In this document: piece by piece, positions 1 through 6,057 of the stretch
How positions within the stretch are numbered: the first letter of the stretch is position 1
How the letters are laid out: the number at the start of each line of letters is the position of its first letter
Assembly (NCBI GenBank): GCA_934418055.1
Contig: CAKRWX010000031.1
Location: forward strand, 1 to 15,011
DNA from: an uncultured Lachnospiraceae bacterium
Lineage (GTDB): Bacteria; Bacillota; Clostridia; Lachnospirales; Lachnospiraceae
Direction of reading: 5' to 3'
DNA: 15,011 nt
The notes under the pieces: generated by a model
What the model was told of the DNA's origin: nothing
The model's database searches: none
The model's input: the letters and a program-made list of their open reading frames with translations, nothing else
Position numbers and translations under genes: made by a program

Positions 1-1697
1 CCAGCCATTGGTTTCCAGTCAAACTGAACGCTGGTCCCGTTGTAAGCCACGATGGAATCGTTGAAGCTGCGGACGCCGACATTGATCACACGCGGTTTGG
101 TATTTAACAGCTCCATGATCTTCTCATCCGGCTCTGGAAGCGGAGTCTCGTCCACTGCCGCCTCTACATGGCCACGGCTGTTTTCTTTATAATCAATACC
201 TTTTAATTTCAGTGCTAAGCGGATGGCTCTTGCGTTGCTCTCCTCAACCAGAACGCCGCACTCCTTTAACTCTGCTACTGCGCGGTCATAGTCCTGTGGG
301 TCCTGTCTAGTTCCGCAGACACTTGCTACGAAATACAGCTCACGGCCGTCTGCCTTAGCGATCTTTTGTGCCTCACGGATGGCTGGAGCTAACGCGCCTG
401 CCATATCTGGATGGCATCCATAACCTAACATGCAGTCTAATAAGATAACGCCGGTCTGAGGATCTTTCGCACACTCTAAGATCTTCTTGATACGAACCTC
501 AGGATCGATCATTGGATGTGGTTTACCCTGTGTATATACATCATCACCCAGATCGACTACTTCATAACCGCCGGTCTTTAAAATGTAACCCTCTTCTTTA
601 ATTAAGCCGCCCAGGTTCAGCGCCTCTGCGATCAGCATACCAGCCTCTGCTGCTAAGCTTCCGCCGGAATATAAGCCTTTTACGGTCTTATCTGCTGCTA
701 ACGGCTTGGAAACCTCATAGTTGATCGGATCACAGTAGTTGTCCTTGATCGGATCGCCATTAGCCAGATCTACTGCCATACGTGCAGTCTCTTCCAATGT
801 ATGAGCCAGGTATACTTTGCCCTCGTGATTCTCCGGTTTCTCTCCTAAGAAAATAGCAACCACTGGTTTGGTGCATTTCTGAAGAAGAGCCACAACCTCG
901 TCACGAACCTCTTTTGCCGGTGGCTTGGAGATCACAACGATCACGTCGGTCGGATCATGATGCTCCAGACCAACGATGGCGTCTTTCACAGTGATTGCGC
1001 CGACCTTTGCGTTCAGATCACGTCCGCCAGTACCGATGGCATGGATCACACCGCCACCCAGACGGTCAATGATGGCGGTCACTTCCTGAATACCAGTTCC
1101 GGACGCACCTACGATGCCGATGTTGCCAGGTTTTACCACATTGGTAAATGCGATCGGGATACCGGAGATAATTCCAGTACCACAGTCCGGTCCCATGAAG
1201 AGAAGTCCCTTGTCATGGGCTTTCTTTTTCAGGCGGATCTCATCTTCCAGTGAAATATTATCAGAGAAGGAAAATACATGCAGTCCCTTGTCCAGGGCTG
1301 TCTCGATCTCAGGCGCAGTGTACTCGCCTGGTGTGGAAAATAATGCCATGTTGGCATCTGGGAGCTGCTCTAAAGCCTCATCCCAGGTAGTAACGCTGGT
1401 CAATGCCTGTTTCTCTTTCTTCACAGACATATCATTTAAAAATGCTTTTACTTCCTCTAATACCTTGTCAACGATGTCCTCGCTGTCTGCCTCCACAACG
1501 ATACACATATCGCCAGGCGCTGCTGCCTCTGCCTCTGCAGTCAGAAGTCCCGCGTTGCGGTAAATATCCTTGTTGGCATCAGTTGCCATCATAATCTGGC
1601 TCTGCTTTACACCTTCCAGGGTGTTGATCCGGTTGGTAAGCAGCATCAGGTTAATGGAATCCTGATAGGTATTCTTCTTAACTACCGTAAATAACAT
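1..1697 (-). CDS. fdrA: FdrA family protein (acyl-CoA synthetase-like; oxamate carbamoyltransferase component), 3' end cut by window
   Basis: I translated this frame by hand: it is open from the ATG at 1697 to the window edge, giving 565 codons with no stop. The start has a good ribosome binding site (AGAGGAGG, 8 nt before ATG). The protein has a succinyl-CoA-synthetase-like fold signature: a glycine-rich GIVGASGTG loop near residue 190, a GGGVIHAIGTGGRDL stretch near 215-230, and SGGSLAAEAG near residue 345. The last visible residues (VQFDWKPMAG) resemble the family C-terminus, so little is probably missing. E. coli FdrA, together with a DUF1116 and a DUF2877 protein, is linked to oxamate carbamoyltransferase of the allantoin pathway (allFGH). 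Here carbamate kinase lies 91 nt upstream on the same strand and a DUF2877 gene lies on the other arm of the cluster. The family call is firm; the substrate is inferred. A separate promoter precedes it at 1739-1767. Confidence 0.93.
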   Translation of the reverse strand, partial: MLFTVVKKNTYQDSINLMLLTNRINTLEGVKQSQIMMATDANKDIYRNAGLLTAEAEAAAPGDMCIVVEADSEDIVDKVLEEVKAFLNDMSVKKEKQALTSVTTWDEALEQLPDANMALFSTPGEYTAPEIETALDKGLHVFSFSDNISLEDEIRLKKKAHDKGLLFMGPDCGTGIISGIPIAFTNVVKPGNIGIVGASGTGIQEVTAIIDRLGGGVIHAIGTGGRDLNAKVGAITVKDAIVGLEHHDPTDVIVVISKPPAKEVRDEVVALLQKCTKPVVAIFLGEKPENHEGKVYLAHTLEETARMAVDLANGDPIKDNYCDPINYEVSKPLAADKTVKGLYSGGSLAAEAGMLIAEALNLGGLIKEEGYILKTGGYEVVDLGDDVYTQGKPHPMIDPEVRIKKILECAKDPQTGVILLDCMLGYGCHPDMAGALAPAIREAQKIAKADGRELYFVASVCGTRQDPQDYDRAVAELKECGVLVEESNARAIRLALKLKGIDYKENSRGHVEAAVDETPLPEPDEKIMELLNTKPRVINVGVRSFNDSIVAYNGTSVQFDWKPMA

Positions 1698-1719
1698 TGG
1701 TATGTTCCTCCTCTTAGTA

Positions 1720-1733
1720 TGTTAAATTTAACA
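1720..1733. promoter_or_regulatory. Perfect 14-bp palindrome at the fdrA transcription start (operator candidate)
   Basis: TGTTAAATTTAACA is a perfect palindrome that begins 5 bases downstream of the fdrA -10 box, so it covers the predicted transcription start. That position suits a repressor or dual regulator. No protein is assigned to it. Confidence 0.45.
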
Positions 1734-1738
1734 GATTC

Positions 1739-1767
1739 ATTATAAACAATCGTGTTGCTTTTTTCAA
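1739..1767 (-). promoter_or_regulatory. Promoter of fdrA (TTGAAA-17-TATAAT)
   Basis: On the minus strand, TTGAAA (1762-1767) and a perfect TATAAT (1739-1744) are separated by exactly 17 bases. The predicted start is about 35 bases upstream of the fdrA ATG. The -35 box lies in the 11-mer GCCATTGAAAA (1761-1771), which is also present at the carbamate kinase promoter. fdrA can therefore be transcribed independently of the carbamate kinase gene. Confidence 0.75.
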
Positions 1768-1788
1768 TGGCGAATCGGGGTCTGTTTC

Positions 1789-2721
1789 TCAGACATGAAT
1801 TACGGTTCCCGTCTTTCCTGCAATCCCCTCTGCCGCCTTCTCTAACTGGGTGATCAAGGTTTTTCTTCCCTCTTTGCTCTCGGCAAACTGGACTGCCGCC
1901 TCGATCTTAGGAAGCATGGAACCAGCTGGGAATTCGCCCTCTGCCATGTATTTCTTCGCTTCTTCTACGGTCAGTTCCGATAACCACCGCTGGTCCGGTT
2001 TACCAAAATGGATGGCTACCTTCTCTACCGCAGTTAAGATTACCAGATATTCCGCGTCTAATTTTTCGGCTAACAGACTGGACGCGCTGTCCTTGTCAAT
2101 GACTGCATTGACACCGACTAACTTTCCATCCTTCTGGATCACCGGGATTCCTCCTCCGCCGCAGGTCACCACAATGTGTCCTGCATTGACCAGTGTCCGG
2201 ATGGTCTGAAGTTCCCGGATCCGCTTCGGCTTCGGAGACGCCACCACCTGACGGTAGCCTCTTCCCGAATCTTCCACACAGGGAATTCCTTTCGCTTCTT
2301 TTTTCATCGCCTCTTCTTTGGTCATAAAACGTCCAATGGGTTTGGTGGGATGGGCAAATGCCGGGTCCTCCGGATCTACTTCCACCTGGGAAATGATGGT
2401 GGACACCTTATGGTCGATTCCCCTCAGATATAATTCATCCTTAATGGCGTTTTGAAGATCAAATCCGATATACCCCTGGCTCATGGCTACGCTGGTGGAC
2501 AGCGGAACCTCCGCCTCGCTGTGGGATGCGGCGTATTCGTTCATGGCGCTCTGGATCATGCCCACCTGTGGGCCGTTGCCGTGGGTGATGATCAGATCAT
2601 AGCCCTGTTGCTCTAAATCTACGATCACCTTGGCCGTATGTTCCACTGCCGCCTGCTGCTCTTCCACATTTTTCCCTAGGGCATTTCCTCCGAGAGCGAT
2701 AACAATTTTCCTTTTTTTCAA
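1789..2721 (-). CDS. arcC: Carbamate kinase
   Basis: This 310-residue protein is full length for carbamate kinase, which makes ATP from carbamoyl phosphate and ADP and releases ammonia and CO2. Amino acid kinase family signatures are clear: IALGGNAL at residues 8-15, THGNGPQVG at 46-54, VTCGGGGIPV at 185-194, the IDKDSASSLLA nucleotide site at 208-218 and the late lysine in MLPKIEAA at 269-276. The start codon is TTG (bases 2721-2719), supported by an excellent ribosome binding site (GGAGGGAG) six bases upstream; no ATG lies nearby in frame. It is the first gene of the minus-strand arm and probably works with FdrA, taking carbamoyl phosphate from oxalurate-type transcarbamoylation, as E. coli ybcF (allK) does. 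No arginine deiminase or ornithine carbamoyltransferase gene is present, so the arginine route has no support here. Confidence 0.95.
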   Translation of the reverse strand: MKKRKIVIALGGNALGKNVEEQQAAVEHTAKVIVDLEQQGYDLIITHGNGPQVGMIQSAMNEYAASHSEAEVPLSTSVAMSQGYIGFDLQNAIKDELYLRGIDHKVSTIISQVEVDPEDPAFAHPTKPIGRFMTKEEAMKKEAKGIPCVEDSGRGYRQVVASPKPKRIRELQTIRTLVNAGHIVVTCGGGGIPVIQKDGKLVGVNAVIDKDSASSLLAEKLDAEYLVILTAVEKVAIHFGKPDQRWLSELTVEEAKKYMAEGEFPAGSMLPKIEAAVQFAESKEGRKTLITQLEKAAEGIAGKTGTVIHV

Positions 2722-2748
2722 GATTATCTCCCTCCTGCATTTCGGTTG

Positions 2749-2757
2749 TGTTATAAT
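2749..2757 (+). promoter_or_regulatory. Extended -10 promoter of the PucR-family gene
   Basis: On the plus strand, TGTTATAAT is a perfect extended -10 element (TGnTATAAT), about 85 bases before the regulator's start codon. No good -35 hexamer is seen 17 bases upstream, which is common for extended -10 promoters. The element interlocks with the oppositely directed carbamate kinase -10 box: together they form the palindrome TATAATC-T-GATTATA (2752-2766). Confidence 0.55.
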
Positions 2758-2760
2758 CTG

Positions 2761-2789
2761 ATTATATTCGGTAAAATACTACTTTTCAA
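2761..2789 (-). promoter_or_regulatory. Promoter of carbamate kinase (TTGAAA-17-TATAAT)
   Basis: On the minus strand, TTGAAA (2784-2789) and a perfect TATAAT (2761-2766) are 17 bases apart. This is the same pair of hexamers and spacing as at fdrA. The 11-mer GCCATTGAAAA (2783-2793) covers the -35 box, exactly as at 1761-1771. Confidence 0.8.
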
Positions 2790-2842
2790 TGGCATAAGTA
2801 CCCAAACAATCCGTTATTTTTTATCTATGGAGGATAAAACTT

Positions 2843-4027
2843 ATGACTCTTAACCAGCTTTTGAAGCAGAATCAGTCTTTCTACGGTGCATCGGTCATTG
2901 CCGGGGGCGACTGTCTGGACCGGGAAGTCAAAGGCGTCATGGTTCTGGAGGCGGCGGACATCGAAAACTGGGGAAAACCGGGGCAGCTTCTGCTGACCAG
3001 TTTCTATGCATTGCAGATCCTGGACGCGGAAAATTCCAGGAAGTTTTTCATTTCCATGCAGAGAATCGGCACCTGCGGCATCGTACTGAAACTGGGGCGG
3101 CTGATCTCAGATATTCCGCCTTACATCATGGATTACTGCAATTATTACCAGATTCCACTGATCACCGTGCCACAGACCACACAGTACGAAACCATGATCC
3201 TGTCCATTATGGAGCCGTTGATGCGGCAAATGTTAAGGAAGCAGTCCACCATGCAGCGGTACAATGATCTGATCGGAGATCTCCTTAGCGGACGAATGGC
3301 AGAACGGGAATCCATCGACCAGGCGCTGCATTTTCTCCAGATCGATTCCAGACCTTATTATCAAATGGTTCTGGTCCAGCTTCCTACATTCCAGTCGTCG
3401 ATTCTGACCGATGGCCCCGACGCAGGGGAAACATTTTTCCTGATCCGCAGGGAGCTTGACCTTCAGAAATTCAGTTATGCCTATCAGCAGATCCATGATC
3501 GTCTGGTTTTGCTTTTCAATCTTCCGTCAGGCACTTCAGAATCTGATTTTCTGTGGCTGGAAGAGCTGTTAAACAACATGGGGATCCCGTATCAGGTGAC
3601 CATCAGCAACATTGACGACCGCTATCACATCGAACAACTGTACCATCAGGCCCAGGATGCACACATTTTAGCCAATATGCTTTACACCGGCAATTACCTG
3701 GTGACTTATGACAGTCTGGGCTTTTATAAGCTGTTTCTGGACCGGAATAACTTAGACCGCATCGACAGTCTCTTTACCATCCAGAATAAACAGCTGCGGA
3801 AGGAACAGCCGGAGCTTTGGAAGACCCTGGACGCCTTTATCGCCTGTGGACAAAATTATTCAAAAACCGCAGAGAAACTGTTTCTGCATCCCAAAACCGT
3901 CAAATACCGGATCAGCAAGCTCCAGTCTATGCTGGATCTGGATTTCGAAGACCCGGAGCAGGTATTCCGCATTATGCTGGATTCCCGCCTGTTCCGGCTG
4001 CAAGATCATTTTCATTCGGAGGAATAA
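2843..4027 (+). CDS. PucR-family transcriptional regulator
   Basis: This 394-residue protein has the PucR layout. The N-terminal PucR sensor domain covers about residues 1-125, with MTLNQLL at the start and EAADIENWGKPGQLLLTS at 36-53. A central GGDEF-like region follows (about 140-290). The C-terminal PucR helix-turn-helix runs about 330-385, with NYSKTAEKLFLHPKTVKYRISKL at 338-360. Members regulate purine or ureide catabolism and some other pathways, usually sensing a pathway metabolite. The start is supported by GGAGG nine bases before ATG. It is divergent from the carbamate kinase/fdrA arm and only 4 bases separate it from the next gene, so it probably controls the cluster and itself. The ligand is not evident. 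A clear match to the B. subtilis PucR box (WWWCNTTGGTTAA) was not seen. Confidence 0.93.
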   Translation: MTLNQLLKQNQSFYGASVIAGGDCLDREVKGVMVLEAADIENWGKPGQLLLTSFYALQILDAENSRKFFISMQRIGTCGIVLKLGRLISDIPPYIMDYCNYYQIPLITVPQTTQYETMILSIMEPLMRQMLRKQSTMQRYNDLIGDLLSGRMAERESIDQALHFLQIDSRPYYQMVLVQLPTFQSSILTDGPDAGETFFLIRRELDLQKFSYAYQQIHDRLVLLFNLPSGTSESDFLWLEELLNNMGIPYQVTISNIDDRYHIEQLYHQAQDAHILANMLYTGNYLVTYDSLGFYKLFLDRNNLDRIDSLFTIQNKQLRKEQPELWKTLDAFIACGQNYSKTAEKLFLHPKTVKYRISKLQSMLDLDFEDPEQVFRIMLDSRLFRLQDHFHSEE

Positions 4028-4031
4028 AATC

Positions 4032-4997
4032 ATGAGTAATACTGCTGAAACTTATACCATCCCCTTTCAGGGGCATGAACTTCACGCGCGGGTGTTCCGT
4101 CCGTCTGTCTCTGCCATCGGGCGGATCTTTTATCTTCATGGCGGCGGGCTGGTGTTCGGGGAACCGGACGATCTTCCTTCATGTTATGTAAACTTATTTT
4201 TAAATGCCGGGTATGAGCTGGTCAGCCTGGATTATCCGCTGGCACCGGAGCAGGGGCTGGCGGTGATCCTGGAGGCGGTTCATGCGGGTGTTATGGGGAT
4301 GTTGGAAATCCTAGGAACATGTGCGGATTCCACTGGTTCTTCCCACCTTCCATATTACCTGTTTGGACGGTCTGCAGGAGCTTATCTGGCACTGATGGAG
4401 GCGAAGCGGCTCTGCGGCAGTAAGTCCGGAGCTGACGGCGCTGATGCCTTGAGCACGGAGTCAACTGCTCCTGCTGCTTCTGGTTCCTGCTTTACTGCCC
4501 CATCTGGCCTTCTCTGCTTTTACGGCTATCACACTTTTGATCTGCCGGAATTCAAAAAGCCCAATGCCTGGTTTACGAAACTCCCTGCAGTATCCAAACA
4601 GACGGTGGATTCCCTGATTCAGACGAAAAATGGAGCTGATGACGCCACACCGGCCTTCTTGACCAGCGGGCCTATGGCAACCCGTTATTCCATCTATATC
4701 TATGCCCGCCAGAATGGCTGCTGGCCGGAACTGTTAGGAACGCCGGAGGACATCGCACGATACAGCCTCAGCGAAGAAGACTTTGCGCTTCTGCCGCCTG
4801 GCTTTTTCACCGCCAGCTCTGGTGACCAGGATGTGCCATTCCGGGAGTCCAAGCAGATGGCAAGAAAGATCTCCGGAAGTAAATTCTTCCCGGTTTATTA
4901 TCTGGAACATGATTTTGACCGGGATACATCAAAATCAGAGGGAATGCAGGCTTATCAGGCGGCGCTGGCATGGCTGAAAGAGCATGAAACCGCCTGA
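4032..4997 (+). CDS. Alpha/beta hydrolase of the HGGG (hormone-sensitive lipase-like) type
   Basis: This 321-residue protein has the oxyanion motif LHGGGLVFG (35-43), the DYPLAPE motif (68-73) and a nucleophile elbow GRSAGAY with Ser114. A plausible catalytic acid lies in SGDQDVP (Asp265 or Asp267) and His293 in LEHDFD completes a triad. The frame extends upstream into the regulator gene, but the ATG at 4032 is chosen because GGAGG stands nine bases before it and the protein then begins just ahead of the hydrolase fold. It lies 4 bases after the PucR gene and 31 bases before the DUF2877 gene, so the three are almost certainly co-transcribed. Residues about 128-158 form a Ser/Ala/Gly-rich insertion, probably a flexible loop. 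No signal peptide is seen. Esterase, lactonase and amidase activities are all possible; context suggests a ureide-related amide or ester substrate, but this is inference. Confidence 0.88.
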   Translation: MSNTAETYTIPFQGHELHARVFRPSVSAIGRIFYLHGGGLVFGEPDDLPSCYVNLFLNAGYELVSLDYPLAPEQGLAVILEAVHAGVMGMLEILGTCADSTGSSHLPYYLFGRSAGAYLALMEAKRLCGSKSGADGADALSTESTAPAASGSCFTAPSGLLCFYGYHTFDLPEFKKPNAWFTKLPAVSKQTVDSLIQTKNGADDATPAFLTSGPMATRYSIYIYARQNGCWPELLGTPEDIARYSLSEEDFALLPPGFFTASSGDQDVPFRESKQMARKISGSKFFPVYYLEHDFDRDTSKSEGMQAYQAALAWLKEHETA

Positions 4998-5028
4998 AAA
5001 ACCAATAAAAACCCGAAAGGACGGAATC

Positions 5029-5934
5029 ATGTCTCCTTTGAACATTACCCGCACATCCCAGTACGCCTTTGACTATTTAAACAGTCACCGCCATGGCACT
5101 GTGCATTCTGTATACAAGAAAACAATTAACTTAAATGTAGACGGACAGATTCTGGCTGTTCAAGTATCTGGCTCTCCGCTTTCACCTTTAAGTCTGATTA
5201 CCGACCAGACTACCGAGGATCTGGAGACACTTGGCATTCAGCCCGGAGGCTCCGTCTTAGTCACCGCCTGGAGCCGGAAACTGCTGATCGGTACTCACTG
5301 TTTTCATTGGGATAAACCGGAGGTTGTGGATCTGCAGCTACGAGAGCCACATTCCAGTTCCACCCACAGCAAAACCAACCTTACCAACAAACAGATTCCG
5401 CCGACCAACGGTTCAAATCCCGTCAGGTCCACGCAAGTCTGCTCTTCCGAGCTGTCCAACACCGTTCTGGACCTGCTGAAAACATACCCGCCCGTAGGCT
5501 TTGTCCCTCTATTTATGGACACCCACACGCCGCTGACAGGCACTTCTGCCGCCCCGGACCCATTTCTCGCCCAGGCAGAAACCATTCTCCGCACTGATGC
5601 CCCCATCACCAATCTTACGGGGCTCGGCATCGGCTTGACACCCAGCGGAGATGATTTCCTCTGCGGCGTCTTGGCCGGACTGATCCTGCTTGGGAAACAG
5701 GAGACCGACGATTTCCAGAATTTATCCACGGAGATCACCCGGAATCTCACCAGAACCAACGCCATCAGCGCCGCATTCCTGCGCTGCGCCACAGAAGGAC
5801 AGTTCTCCGAAGCCCTGGTAAACCTTGGTTCTGTCCCATTTTCCCAGTCTCAGCAAATGTTCCACGCCATCGGCCACTCCTCCGGCGCGGATACCTTGTG
5901 TGGGCTGTATTTTGCCTTTGGTAAATTCACGTAA
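5029..5934 (+). CDS. DUF2877 protein (YlbF/AllH-like oxamate carbamoyltransferase component)
   Basis: This 301-residue protein carries both hallmark DUF2877 motifs: GIGLTPSGDDFLCG (200-213) and GHSSGADTLCGLYFA (282-296). In E. coli the DUF2877 protein YlbF (AllH) is one of three components linked to oxamate carbamoyltransferase with FdrA and a DUF1116 protein. The ATG at 5029 is chosen because AAAGGA lies about 8 bases upstream; an in-frame ATG at 4984 would overlap the hydrolase stop and add 15 unconserved-looking residues. Residues about 107-142 are a Ser/Thr/Asn-rich, probably disordered insertion. The gene sits on the regulator arm, apart from fdrA, so the two putative subunits are made from divergent transcripts. 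Confidence 0.9.
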   Translation: MSPLNITRTSQYAFDYLNSHRHGTVHSVYKKTINLNVDGQILAVQVSGSPLSPLSLITDQTTEDLETLGIQPGGSVLVTAWSRKLLIGTHCFHWDKPEVVDLQLREPHSSSTHSKTNLTNKQIPPTNGSNPVRSTQVCSSELSNTVLDLLKTYPPVGFVPLFMDTHTPLTGTSAAPDPFLAQAETILRTDAPITNLTGLGIGLTPSGDDFLCGVLAGLILLGKQETDDFQNLSTEITRNLTRTNAISAAFLRCATEGQFSEALVNLGSVPFSQSQQMFHAIGHSSGADTLCGLYFAFGKFT

Positions 5935-5946
5935 TTATGTTATACT
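5918..5946 (+). promoter_or_regulatory. Promoter of the glycosyltransferase-DNA glycosylase gene
   Basis: TTGGTA (5918-5923) and TATACT (5941-5946) are separated by 17 bases. The -35 box lies inside the end of the DUF2877 gene. The predicted start gives a leader of about 105 bases before the ATG at 6058. The leader contains two inverted repeats: TGTCCC/GGGACA (5962-5979, 6-base loop) and AGAACG/CGTTCT (6003-6028, 14-base spacer). Neither is followed by a T-run. Confidence 0.55.
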
Positions 5947-6057
5947 AAAATGTAAAGCACTTGTCCCAAAAGCGGGACATCAACGGATAGAACCATCACT
6001 TGAGAACGCCAAACAAAACCGACGTTCTAAATTTACAATTAATAAGAGGTGTTTCCC

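Noticed and set aside
957..1594. Three plus-strand reading frames inside the fdrA gene
   Set aside because: They lie opposite the intact FdrA frame and have low-complexity or unrecognisable translations.
1698..1788. Terminator between carbamate kinase and fdrA
   Set aside because: No stem followed by a T-run was found; the gap holds a promoter, so fdrA can be transcribed both by read-through and on its own.
5304..5792. Minus-strand frame of 162 residues opposite the DUF2877 gene
   Set aside because: It overlaps the DUF2877 frame, which carries clear family motifs, and its translation is Ser/Arg-rich without motifs.
6003..6028. LexA-type SOS box before the DNA glycosylase fusion
   Set aside because: The arms contain GAAC and GTTC, but the 14-base spacer does not fit the Gram-positive LexA box, which has about 4 bases between half sites.
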